Shown here in pieces: positions 20,137 through 31,525 of a stretch of DNA of 64,000 bases; the stretch's first letter is position 1, and every line of letters begins with the position of its first letter. The translations under genes and the position numbers were made by a program. Below the pieces are notes generated by a model. The model was given only the letters and a program-made list of their open reading frames with translations, was not told the DNA's origin and did not search any database. The stretch is from Albophoma yamanashiensis (taxonomy: Eukaryota > Ascomycota > Sordariomycetes > Hypocreales > Ophiocordycipitaceae), in NCBI GenBank assembly GCA_001600555.1, contig BCKH01000006.1, positions 806,001 to 870,000 of the forward strand. Direction: 5' to 3'.

Positions 20137-23100
20137 CTACATGTCATCGGCAGCATTCTCGATGAGCAGCATATAGATGGCCTCGCCCTTCCCCATCGCT
20201 AGCCGTTTCGGCGTGTAACCTTTCATATCTTCGCGCTCTATGTCAGCGCCGTATTTGATAAGCAACACGGCGATATCATCGTGCCCTTCATATAGAGCTC
20301 GCGTTAGCGGCGTCCATCCGAAGCCATCAGTGCGATCTACGTCGGCTCTGTTTTGGATAAGCAGCTTGGCGATATCCTGGTACCCTTCGTGTATAACTCG
20401 CGATAGCGGCGTGTATCCGAATCCGTCGGGGCTCTCCACGTCGGCGCCCTTTTCGATGAGCAACTTGGCAATGCTCAGGTGTCCGCACGCTACGGCTTCC
20501 GACAGCGGCGTTTGTCCCAACCCGTTCTTGATCAACATGCTGGCGCCCTTTTCGATGAGTAGCTCGGCGATACTTAGGTGCCCTACATATATCGCCTTCC
20601 CTAGCGGTGTGGATCCATCTCGGTCCCTGCTGTCCAAGTCGGCGCCTTTCTCGATGAGCAGCTCCACGATCTTTCGATGCCCATTGCCGACAGCTAGGAG
20701 CAGTGGCGTCTCCCGTCGCTTGCCCTTGGTGTCCAAGTCGGCCCCGCCCGCGACGAGCAGCTTGGCGATGGCATCCCTCCCTCCCTTTGCGGCCCGTGAT
20801 AATGCCGTCTGGCCATGTTTGTCCTCATCTTCCAGGTCGACGCCTGCTTCAACTAACATGCCGATGACCGTTTCATCCCCATTCGCTTCCGCCCAGGACA
20901 GCAGTGTTCGGCCGTTACTACTTGTCCCATCCACCTCAACCGATTTCCGCTTTAGCAGGCGCAGCAGCATGCTGTGCACCTCTGAAGCGTCACCGTTGAT
21001 GCAGCAGACATGTCTTGCCCAGTATTTCGTCGCATACGAGAAGAAAGGATGTGCGTGCCCCTCCGCGGACATTGTGGCTCTTCTGCGGACGTCGTCCAGC
21101 ATTCGAGCCAGGTCCAAATCAGGCGCGGGCGTCTTACTCGATCGCAGTATCTTCAGAGCCAGGCTCTTGACGATTTTCGAGGAGCTCGTTGACTGAACGA
21201 CGGCGAGTGGGGCCGAGCCCGCCGCCGACGAAGGCGCGACGGCCTTTGAAAGTTGCGTATCGAAAATGCCGTAGTTCAGGTACGTGAGGACTGTGCTGGC
21301 CATATTCAAGTTTGCTCTGCCCAGAGATATTCGTGGCTCGTCTGTGTTCTCGCTGAAGTTTCCAAGTAGAAAGTCTCTGGCGCTTTTGTGAACCATCCTG
21401 ATCTGCAGTGTCTCCTCGTCAACTGTGAGCAAGGCACCGCAGCTTGCAAGGACGCTGTATATGTTGTTCGGTAGCCGGGCTGGATCCCAGTTGGTGTCTC
21501 CCGGAAGCACCCCAAGCGCCTCACGGAGCTCCTCGACTGTCAGCCCACGGAGGGCGCTAAGGACCAGTTCGAAGATTCGCTTTTGATAGAGCCTCGACGA
21601 AGGCGCACACTTGTCCAGGTTGCGAGCAAAAGTCTCGGCCAGGTCTTTCGGCATGTCGGGCAGCGATTGTCGTATCTCCATGTCCGTCTTGGAGGCGCAG
21701 AGCGAGGTGATCTGGAGAGAAACCCAGAGAAACATGCCGTGGGCGTGCTTGGTCAAAGTGTTTACGATTTCGACTATGAGCGTTGGATCGCCTACAGCCA
21801 ACAGGTCGGTCTCGATGCATCGTTCTAGCTCGTCGCATATGAACTGCTCGATTTCTGGATTCTCATCCGGGAAGGTGGCCGTCGTGCAGTTGACAAAGTT
21901 ACTCTGGTCCAAGCGCAAGGCGTTGTCGGCCTCCAGTCGAAACGAGAAGCAGACACGAAGCGCATGGCTGTTTTGCAGCTTGCGGAGGCTCTTAAGGACT
22001 AGCCGCTGTTCGCGCGCGCCGCATTCGTCCAACCCATCGACGACGCAGAACAACTGCTGTCCTGCAGGGAGACAAAGCCTCAAGAGTTCTACTATGTCGT
22101 TCGTCTCTGTTAGTTTGAGATGGTCACCAAGAAATCCCGCCGCCTGAGATAGATCCGCGGTCGACTGGAGGAGCTGACGAGCCAGGCAGCCGAGGATGGT
22201 GTGTGCGTTCAGGCTTCTATCCTCGTCGTACTGGCAGAAGAAATAGGCCACGGGGACCTTGGAATCCGCGGCGTGGATGCTCAGGTCCTCAACCACGTTC
22301 GCCATCAGGACAGACTTTCCGCAGCCGAGCTTACCCGTGTAAAGGAGCGTGCGAGGACCGTCAGCGGCGGGAGATCCCTTCCACGACACGTATTCGCTGG
22401 CTTCGAGGAACAACGCTGTGGTGCCCATCTTGCGATGCCGTTTCCAGTTGGCCTGGTAGTCGTACGTTGAGCACGCGGCAAGGACGCGAGCGTTGACCGT
22501 GCCCTGGTTCCGGCGCACACGGGAGCTGGAAATGTCCAGCAGACTGGTCAGGATGGAGCCTTGTTCTTCCACGCTCTGGGCGGTAAGCAGAGTTGTCTCC
22601 TCTCGTATCATCGAAGCCCAATGGGCTAGCATCGATTCGGACGTGTTGATGGAGCAGTCATCTACCGCCAAGCAAACCCGGGATATTGGCGACCGACTGG
22701 CCGCTTTGATGAACCGATGGCACACATCTACAAGCACGATGAAATACTCGTAGTAGTACGACCACAGGCGGCTGGACTTGCGGTGGTACAGTCGACATAT
22801 GGCTTCATATCGAGGTGCAGATTGACCGGCGACCATGAACATGTGGGAGAGCTTTTCAACGTTGTTGCTGGACTTGATAACCAGCTGCGCACGTTCAGCG
22901 GTTGTTGCTTGCGGGGAGGGGTAATCTGGCGTACCATCAGCGTCGTGCGAACGGCAGACCACACACCGCAAGCCATCGAGCTCTGGGAGCTGCCCACGAC
23001 GATGTCGCCGATTGCTGCAAACTGCTGAGCCACCTGGAGGATGTTGAAGAACCTCGGTCCGTAGCGGTGCGATCGAGGGGTCTGTCTGTTGAGCGTGCCG

Positions 23101-23357
23101 ACGAAGGCGGCGACGTCGTTTTCGTCCGGTTGCCTCGCGTGGAACCCAGCTCGATCGCTGAGGAAGTCGTCCCTCTGCTCGGGCTTGAGATCGTCGAGGA
23201 ACCTCTGCAGTGCCTGCTGCAGGCGAATCTCGGCCTTCACAGGCGCGACGCCGCTCATGACCAGCGCCATTATGTCGGGGCGGATGACGAGAGGCGTGGG
23301 AGGAAGGAAGAGTCGCGACGGCTCGATGCCGCCATTACAATGGAAGTCGGCGGGCAT
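20137..23357 (-). CDS. NACHT-ankyrin protein (fungal NLR/STAND type)
   Basis: Large STAND NTPase of the fungal NOD-like receptor type, a class linked to self/non-self recognition and programmed cell death. Minus-strand exons are 23357-22935 and 22884-20137, joined over a 50-nt intron (GTACGC..CAG, branch CTGAAC) that restores the conserved run CGVWSAVRTTLM/LVIKSS. The product is about 1056 residues. It has an N-terminal helical domain typical of fungal NACHT proteins (DUF7708-like, GDIVVGSSQSS). The NACHT domain follows, with Walker A GKLGCGKSVL and Walker B LFCVVDGLDEC. Next is a winged-helix region (RIFELVLSALRGLTVEELRE, MVHKSARDFLLG), and about eight ankyrin repeats close the protein (repeats such as GHLSIAKLLIEKGADV). 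Walker residues are intact, so it may be active. The start could also be a later Met (MALVMSG). No N-terminal HET, lipase or amyloid-motif effector is visible, so signalling would need a partner. Confidence 0.9.
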
Positions 23358-23657
23358 TCACCGTGCGGCTGACTCTGCAACTGCCCCGGGCTGCACTTGG
23401 CCCGGTTGGCGTGCAGGTCATACTACGTAGTATATCACTCGCATGGCTGCACATGACAAGCTGAATTGCAGTCCGCCTCGCCCTGGAGCCCCGTCTGTCC
23501 GTGGCTTCACCCAAACATCTGTCGGAGAGTCATGCCACGGCAGCGTCAACACCCGTCTTCTCTCAGGTAAACAAGCAAATGGCCAGGACATTGCTTGTTG
23601 GTCGACTGCTGTGTATGTTGGTGTCGCCTTTGCTGATGGCTTTCCGTTCAGTGAACC

Positions 23658-23664
23658 TATATAG
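23658..23664 (+). promoter_or_regulatory. TATA element of the 5S rRNA gene
   Basis: TATATAG lies 31 to 25 bases before the 5S rRNA start. A TATA element near -30 is the known upstream requirement of Neurospora 5S genes, which supports a functional locus. Confidence 0.7.
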
Positions 23665-23688
23665 CTCGATGTACCTCCACTATCTGCC

Positions 23689-23807
23689 ACATACGACCAT
23701 AGCCGCAGGAGAATTCGGGATCCCGTTCGCTCTCCCATAGACAAGCCTGTGAGCGGCAGATTAGTAGTTGGGTCGGTGACGACCAGCGAACACCGGCTGT
23801 TGTATGT
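23689..23807 (+). rRNA. 5S ribosomal RNA, divergent type
   Basis: A 119-base segment matches the fungal 5S layout from end to end. The 5' end ACATACGACCATAG pairs with the 3' end CTGTTGTATGT. The internal control region is recognisable (GATCCCGTTCGCTCTCC), and the 3' half has TTAGTAGTTGGGTCGGTGAC and CGACCAGCGAA. Compared with the common Neurospora type recalled from general knowledge, the stem in GGGTCGGTGACGACC shows a G-C pair turned into C-G, a compensatory change that argues for a selected RNA. The middle part differs more (GCCGCAGG / GCGGC helix with a larger bulge). A T7 run follows directly as pol III terminator and a TATA element lies upstream. Either a functional variant or a recently decayed copy; I favour the former. 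Confidence 0.85.
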
Positions 23808-23826
23808 TTTTTTGGAATTTTTTTTT
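23807..23826 (+). terminator. Pol III terminator after 5S rRNA
   Basis: Two T-runs, one of seven bases at 23807-23813 and one of nine at 23818-23826, directly follow the 5S rRNA 3' end. Confidence 0.75.
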
Positions 23827-26800
23827 GGAATTTAAAATCGTCGTTTGATGGCGGGAGATGGTGATGTTTATATACTTTTGAGCTCAGGTTGCACCAACAT
23901 GCATCCCCCTCCCGTGTGTGGCTGCATTTTTGGCGGTGCGGCCTGTTTGGGGGCCACGTTGGTGGCTGGGTCGGGGACGGGGCAGGGGTTGGACAAGCGG
24001 CGGCAGCAGAGGCTGCGTAGAGTTAAAAGAAAAAACAAATAGACCTAAATACGAATACCGATGAGAGAGACATCTCGGTCGCCCAAAATCTTCATGGTTG
24101 ATGTGCTCTGGGGATAGGAGCAGGGGGCAGATTCGATCACGCAAGAAAGCTGTGCAAGGCTTGCCATCCAGGCAGCGGTGCCAGAAGGCGGCCGTAGATG
24201 AGCAAAGTGCTTTCCTCCTATGCACATTTTCATTTGGTTTGCGTCGCGCGGAGCTCTCTCGTCGTGTTGTCGAATGCAAGACTTTGCGCAGAGCCCCTCG
24301 TCACGACTCGGCCAAGACCTTGGGCCCTGAGTTGCCCAAACAGGAAGTCTGGCTGCTGAGGCCGCCGCTCTCATTGGCCCGGAGAGGCAACAAGTGGCTT
24401 TGCACGACTGGGCGTTTGAACTCGCGACGAAACGCAACGCAAGGGCTACTAGGATTGTATGACCTTCATTTTGGAAGCTGGCGTTTGTAACCGCGTTTTT
24501 GCGTCATTGATTCATCATTTGTGGCCACTGGTGACACTCAAGTCGTGGCCTCAGCGGTGACTTGACCGCCTCAATGCAGACCCATCCCTCAACAGAACCA
24601 TCGTGTATGAGCTCTCCCACTTCTTGGAGGAATGTCTAGCATCCGAAGTTGCGCTAACTCCAGAGACGACATTATAGGGCCTCATCGTCGCGGTCTGGGC
24701 GCACTTTGGTCTTCCTCCATCTGCACTACATGCTGACCCAGCATTCCATGACGTGCACGCCCAAAGTTTCAGCCATGCGGGATAGAAGTCGGTGAGGTCG
24801 GCACCAAGGGGGCGACTTCGTCTTGAGCTAGCTTGTGTCGACTGCTCAGCTACCACAGATATCATGCACTTGAAGGTCGACAATGATTACCAGTCACATG
24901 TCGTATGGTAGTCATCTTCAGCTCAACGATTCCCGAAACGTCCTCTGCAATTCACGGCGAATCTCCATCAACGTGTATTCGATGCGTGTGGAAACAGAAC
25001 TGAATGATGCGGGCTCTGGCCAGGATTCCGTTCTGAAGAAACGATTCTGGTCCTTGCTTACACGAGCAACAGCAACACTCTACTTGCCCAGGAATTTGAT
25101 ACACGAGAGCGCCTCTCTGCTTGCCAGTTCAAGAACAGGAACCTCTATGGCCGGCCCGATATCTCTTTACTATTGCAACATGAAAGGTGTGTTCACAGAC
25201 CTCGGTGCCTCATGCCTCCGTGACCTCGCTTCTACTGCACGAGCTATCTATTGTCCACCGGTGGGACAGTTGCAGCCATCTCCCCAGCTGACTTGAACAT
25301 GCTACTTACCAAATACTCGTTTTTGCATCACTACCGCACCCACGGCTCCAGAGATCCGCGTCCCATTTCCATAGTCGAAACAACGGTTGAGACCAGCCGG
25401 AGCTCCCGGGACCTTGGCGCCCGAGTACGGGGCTCATCTGTGCTCGTGGATCTTAAGGCGGCTGCGACCCAAGCAAAACGCAGGCCAGACGCACCACGGA
25501 ATCCGTCATCCCCAATCTGTCCTGTCCGGCGGCCGCCATTGGCCGGCCGACAGAGTGTGTTTGCCCACCCCCTACTCGGACGGCATCTGTTCCCGCCTAA
25601 TATCAGATCGACGGCGCAAACTCAAATTCGGGACGGAACTCAATTAGGGCGCCCGCCGTCGCGGCGCCGGCAGCGAATTAGCCAAGCTCTTCTCCATAGA
25701 AAATGTTTCGCCACAGCGGCAGGCACATGCAAGTACGGATACACCCCGGACGAGCTGAGGCTTCGCCGGGGCGTTGCGACTTACGAGGCTCCGTTGGGCC
25801 GCTATTTGACCTGACCCCTGGCAATGCGCAAAGCCTACGGCACACCGCGCCATAAACGCGTAGGCAGCTCAATGTACCTCCGCGTTAGAGGTACATCCGC
25901 GGCGTTTGGGTAGTTGCATGTACTCGTAGGTACGCGTCGAGTTCTGCTCCCCCTCGCCTCCAATCCTCCCCCCACGACGTGGCTGCGAGGCGTGGCCGGC
26001 GCACTGCAGGGCGATGTGGCTCGTGGGCGGACGGCGGGAGGGAGGGGGGGTTGCGTGTCGTCGCATATCGGTGTCTGGATCATGCAGATTGTCGAATGCA
26101 AAGCTTCAGCTGCGATGCGTGTCTGCCAGCGGTCGAGAGGCGATCGACAGAGCCGGTCTCGCTACCCCACAACGGCACCGGCCTCCGGAGCAGCGTCAGC
26201 TCACGCCTCCCGGGTCAAGCCTCGCCCAGCCTCAGATGTCGCACGGCTGCAGAGCACCGCTTCGCATTGTCCCAGTCGCGCATTGCATGCTCCGTACTAC
26301 TTACACACGACGTGAGCACGGCCGAGGCCACAGAACCCCGTCTGCTGCGACGCGCACGCCTCTGCAAGGGCTCCCCTGGTGCGTCGGTGATTTTCGCGCC
26401 TTCGGGCTGGGCCTTCGTCCATTGGGCTCGTCGTCGGGCGCGGGCAAACGCTACGAACGGCGCTGGGCCTGCGCGCGGCAGCCCGTAGCCCGTACACGTA
26501 CACGAGGTTCGTTGGCTGCAGGGCTAGCGAGGCAGGTGACTCTTCCGTGTGGATTCCATGCGTTCCATTCCATGGTAGCCCGCAGCGCGCACATGACGCC
26601 CTGTTAGATGGCTGGTCCACGGGCGTCGAGCCCTTTGCTATTTGCCGTTTGATATACCTACGTACTGCAGTCCTCAATCGCGCCCCGCGCAAACTCAACT
26701 CGGCCAGCTCCGGCATTCAAGACTCGGGAGCGCGAGCATCGGTGCAGCGGCAATTGCGTGAGCGGACAACAAGGTCCGCGCGTGGAAGAGAAGCCCCCCT

Positions 26801-28870
26801 CCCCCGGGGCAGAGACTACGTACTATGTAGTATATCACATCCGCAGCCTCAATCCGCACCACTCGAGCCCGTGCCCACCGCCGAATCCGATACGCCTCAG
26901 GGCCCGGGCCAAGACGCTTGTCAGAGGAACCGCATCGCGCCATCCAATAAAGCCCCGTCGACTGGCTTGCACGAATCCCTGCGCTGTCTCACGCACACAT
27001 GTCGCCCCATCCGCCCCTCCGGCTCATATCCGGTGAGCCACAGCGCCGCGGGCGCGCGCGCGGGGGCAAGCCACCGCTGCGTCCCGCAGCTCGCGGGCAT
27101 GTACCTCTCCAACAGCCGCAGTCGAGCCCGCGGACACGCAACGCGCTCGCCACAGTCGCTGCTAGGCGCACGCCCGCCCCGCCCGCCTGTGGCGCGAGCC
27201 ACCCGGGCGCGACTGCGATCGCTGTGGCTCAGGCGCGGCTTTCAGCCACAGCTGGGCGCAAGCCACAGGGTGGCGAGTGAGGTCGAGGTTGACGTCTCGT
27301 CGCCGTCGTCGCGAAGCAATTGAACGATCGTCCTCGACGAGTACGCGACGCCACAGTGTTGGTTCGCACCCGGGCCCTTCGTCGGTACTTGCACGCATGG
27401 CAGTGAATCGGGACTCGTGTTTGCCGCGGGAGCCACTCCGCACAACCCTGCGCTTTGCCACCGACAAGCGCCCGTCCCCCACTCGGGCAAGGCGGTTCCA
27501 TCGACCGAGCGTACGTTGCAGCGCATAGCTCCAATCTCGTCTGTACCGCTCGTCGTCAAATAAGCAGGGAGAGGAAGGAAGATGTACCGCATCGACGTTT
27601 CGAAACCGTCCGACTTCCTTCAATCAAACTGCCCCCATGTGCCGAGCGGCGCCAACTCCAACACCCCCCCGGCTTCCCGCGCATCTCGCCCATCGACTGG
27701 CTCGATTTGCCCTCGTCTCACCGGGGTCAGCCCCTTGCTGTGGCTCGTTCATCTACTGTCGCCCATGCACCGCCGGTAAATCGCACTCGCTGGCCACGCG
27801 TAGCCCTCCATCGGTAAACCTCTCGCAGCCAAAGTAGGCAGGCGGAAAGGATTCATCTTAATAGTACGGGCACGATCCACGATCCCTTGTCTCGGTCTCT
27901 GGCCGATCGGCAGCAAATCACGCACGTCGATGGGCGGGGGCCAATGAGCCACACCAGCACCGCCTCATCGCAGCTTCAAACCCTTGACGACGTGGACCAC
28001 GGATCAAACCCCCCACCCTCGACCCCATCACTTCACGAGGTGGGCAAGATATGCTGGCGGTGCTACTACGTACTCACACGTACGAAGTCCGATTGATGAT
28101 TTACGTAGTACGGGGAGGTGGCGTCGGTGCCTACGCGCAGCTGTTCAAGGACTATGGCCTCTTCCCTTGGTACCCAACATACACCTTGCCTCGGCTGCAC
28201 ATTTCGTGATGAGGATATTGTAGAATTGCGCCACCTGAATGACTGCTCCGTGCTTGACAAAGCCCGTCGCAGAAATTCTCTCCAGAATCGCTGGGGCTTT
28301 AAACCGCCCGTTGCTCTTGATTATTCAACATGACAACTAACAGACCCGTCGCATACGTCCGCAATTACCGTCGTCCTCGCCCTGCGAGCAGGTCCCTCGG
28401 GAGTAGGATGGTGCTTGAAAGTTGGTTGTACAGGTAAAATGGTATGCAGGAGATTAACAGCAACATCGGCCGCCATACAACGTGGCTGAGCGCGTTGATG
28501 GCGAGCACAAACGAAGCCGCCGTCCAATTCTTCGTTCTTCCTTCGCCTGGAATACCCCCCGCGTCGAATAGACAGAGATCAGAGCAAATACCATGTACTG
28601 TCATGGCATCTACCTAAGCCCGCCTTTCTTTCCTAATTGTTGCATGGAAGTAGAAGTGAAAACGTGTAGCAAAGATTCAAAATGGTATCTTTGAAAAATG
28701 AGAAATGTTCGCCCAGTACCCAACGCCGGCATCATCCCTCCTCGCGCACGCAGCAGTGGTAGCGAGACCCTGCACGTCGCCAGGCAGGGCAAGGCTGAAA
28801 TTGCCCAATTGCGAGGGCCCTGAGGTCGGAATCGTGGAGCCCGTCGGCCGTAAATCGTGGCATGGCAACA
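23827..28870. other. Gene-free stretch (about 5 kb)
   Basis: Only short or low-information open frames occur on both strands (the longest, at 26547-27323, is Arg/Ser/Pro-rich with no domain). A palindromic sequence TACTATGTAGTATATCAC at 26821-26838 nearly repeats the one at 23421-23438, and further copies of the ACGTA core lie at 28064-28072 and 28102-28110. No transposon ends, reverse transcriptase, transposase or RNA gene is recognised. The left end carries the NLR-side flank of the 5S gene. Confidence 0.5.
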
Positions 28871-31525
28871 TTAGAACCTGAGTCGGAGAACGAAGCCGCT
28901 CTTCACGTCAAGCTTCGTCGAGGCCTCGTCCTCTATTTCGTCGACAGACATCTCCCACTCGCGCTTCGCCACCGGCGACTGTGTCGTAGTCTCTTCGATC
29001 TCGAGAACCATGTCCTGTCCCTCCTTGAGCTCGCGCACCACGTCGTCGTCAACCTCGACTTCAAGGCCGCCTTGAATAATGTGAACCGTCCGTAAGATTG
29101 CAGACGCGTCCAGACCCCATTTGCTCGCCACACGAGCATTGAATTCCTCCAGCGTCCGCTTCCTGAGGTAAACCGCCCTGTGGTATACCGGCTCGTCTGG
29201 CCCCGCCTTGGTCTGGTTAAGAATGTAAAAGCAGGCCACTGGCCTTTCTCGTTCGGGAGGTGGTCGATATGATGCGTCGACACCAAGCGCCTCTATCCAC
29301 CCGCTCAGGGTCCCGGCATCGTCAGTCTTGGCGACTCTGGATAGGGGCTCGGAACCCCTGCGGCCGGCATCGATGGGTGCTGTCGAGTCCACGTTCTGCC
29401 ACACACCCGTGGATCCGATCGCGGACGCCTGCGACGCGAGGGACCGAGAGCTCGGGGAAGGTGAGGCCACGGAGCCGGAGACGGAGCTCTGCGCGCTGCG
29501 AGCTTGCCAGTTCGGCCCGTCCCGCAACCCGTCCGTCTTCACAGGAGGCGACGCGTCTCCGGGTAGCGAGACGGGGTGGAGGTCCGGGTCGTCGAGGTCC
29601 TCGCCGCGCAGGTACAGCACGCTGACGGGCCGTGTGCTGGTGAACATGTCCTGGAGGGTCTGCAGCTTGAAGTGCAGGTCTTCTTCCATGGTCATGCGAG
29701 CGCCTCCACCCCCGGCGGAGCTTGCCGAAGACATCGACCACGTCCTCTTGTGCTTCACGACCTTCCCGGACCGCTGAGCGTCGGACCCCTTGGAGGCAAC
29801 GCTGTGCCTCTTCCGCTTTCCGAAATCCTTCATGCCGCTCTCGACCTGGGCGAGTTGTTGCTTCATCTTGTCGATCGACTTCTTGACGTGGGCCACGTCG
29901 TTGGACAGCTTCCGCTCCGCGCCATGGTCTCGGAAGAGCTTGACCTTGCAGAAGCAGACCTCGTGGGGCGTGCCGGCGGGTGGCTGCGACCCATCCGAGG
30001 CGAAGGGTGTGGTTTTGGCGCATAGCCTTACCGGTATTCCCTTGACGCCTTTTGAGTGGCTGAAATCTGTGGAGAGGAAGTTGAACCTGACGGCGACGTT
30101 GGCTTCGGGAGCCCCGTTGATTCCCGGGGTCCAAATGACGGAGAAGCCGTCGAACGAAGATGTTTCGAGCTCGATCCTGGTTCTCTTGTCGTCCCCCTCG
30201 GCAGGTTGACCGGCATCGACGAACTCGACGGCTTGCAGCTTCCCTCCCCTTTGGTGCGCTTCGTTCGTACCCCTACCTTCCTTCCATAAGCCCCAGCAAA
30301 CTCCCGGTTTTTGCCTCTGCTCTTCATCCTCGAACGATATGCGCACGAACGTTCGGTACCTTGTCCCAGGTTGGACCGGAACCATGCCGCTCGTGTCCGC
30401 AATCGACAGCGTGTAAGCCTGCCCCTTGTTTAGGTAAGTCACCGGGATCTCGTCTGCGTGCTTGACCATGGCGGTTGGCGCGTTCAGGGTGGAGTGGTAT
30501 CGGAATTTCTCCGCCGAGGCTGGCAGCGGTTGGGCCATCGGCATTCCGGACATCTTTTGCGAGTGCAGCGTCGTCGCAATCGTCGGCATGCGATCGTCTG
30601 AAGGGTCGGAGTCCATAGGAGAGCCGCCCGGCTCCATGGTCTCGTAGCCCGTGTCTTGATGGACGAACGAAGAAGGGGCGAACCCCGGTTGAGGGGGTGG
30701 CACCTGGATGAACGGGTTAAAATGGTGGAATTGGTGAGGCTGAAGGGTTTGAAAGCCAGGCATGTCCATCTCGGCGGTGCCAGCACTCGAGTTCGGCATC
30801 GACATAGGCGTCCCTAGACCGTGCCCCATGGGCAGGGTAGGGGTATGTAAGTCACCGGCCTGGGGATGGAACAATGTACCACCCCCTCCAGATATGGGGG
30901 TGTAATACCCGGGAGGCGCGTTGGCGAAGGAGCTGAAGGCGTATGAGTTCGGGTCAAGCAGGGACGGTGTGAATCTCCATGGCTCGTGGGATGCACGCGG
31001 TGTTGGGTCTTGGTCGCGAAACGACTCATTGTCGACATGTTGACTGTAGCAGGTGCGCATCTAGTTAGCAGACGCTCCGCGTGCGGCGGAAAGGGGGAAA
31101 TGGCTTGATCTTCCAAGTTGAATGATGAGCGTGCTCGGATCGGGCCTGCGCGATGCTCTCCTCACTTGGGCGAAACGGGTAATGGGGCCACGCGACGCAC
31201 CTGTCGTCCTGAGACGGGGCGTTGATTGTGGGATTGGTTGCAGCGGTAGTCAGAGCCAGGTTCGGCGGAGCGGAATCGGTGGTTGTGGCGGCCGAAACCT
31301 CGGGGAACTGCTGGCGGAAGTTTGCCAGCAAGTCATCGGCCGGCTTCTGCGTGCTGGTTCTGTGAATGGCGAGACGGGTCAGCGCGCACTCGTCGCCTCG
31401 ACGAGCGATGGGCGAGAAGACAAGGGGACGCAACTAGGAGAGAAAAGGCAACCATGCTCTGTTGAGAATGGGCGTGAAGACTCGGCAACGAGCGACTTGG
31501 TTTCTACTCACCTCTGGCGAAACAT
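28871..31525 (-). CDS. Grainyhead/CP2-type transcription factor
   Basis: Fungal grainyhead-like DNA-binding factor; the Neurospora relative works in conidial separation and cell-wall remodelling. Minus-strand exons are 31525-31512 (14 coding bases, MFRQ plus part of Arg), 31359-31201 and 31043-28871. The two long introns are 152 nt (GTGAGT..CAG) and 157 nt (GTGCGT..CAG, branch CTAAC). All three phases agree and give about 781 residues. Exon 2 has KPADDLLANFRQQFPEVSA. Exon 3 has a Pro/Ser-rich region, the CP2 DNA-binding domain (RYHSTLNAPTAM, VTYLNKGQAYTLSI, GTRYRTFVRISFED, STDFSHSKGVKGIPVRL), a coiled segment (SIDKMKQQLAQVESGMKDFGK), a basic KRKRH patch and a C-terminal ubiquitin-like dimerisation domain (RTVHIIQGGLEVEVDDDVV). 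The open frame starting at 31060 in exon 3 would miss the true N-terminus. Confidence 0.92.

Noticed and set aside
23808..24050. Retroelement end (T-runs and A-rich tail)
   Set aside because: The T-runs belong to the 5S terminator, and no coding remnant or target-site duplication could be identified by eye.
31065..31433. Start of the grainyhead gene at the ATG at 31433
   Set aside because: The first 23 residues of that frame look like intron sequence with a branch site and CAG acceptor at 31360; joining to MFRQ at 31525 is in phase and fits the family.
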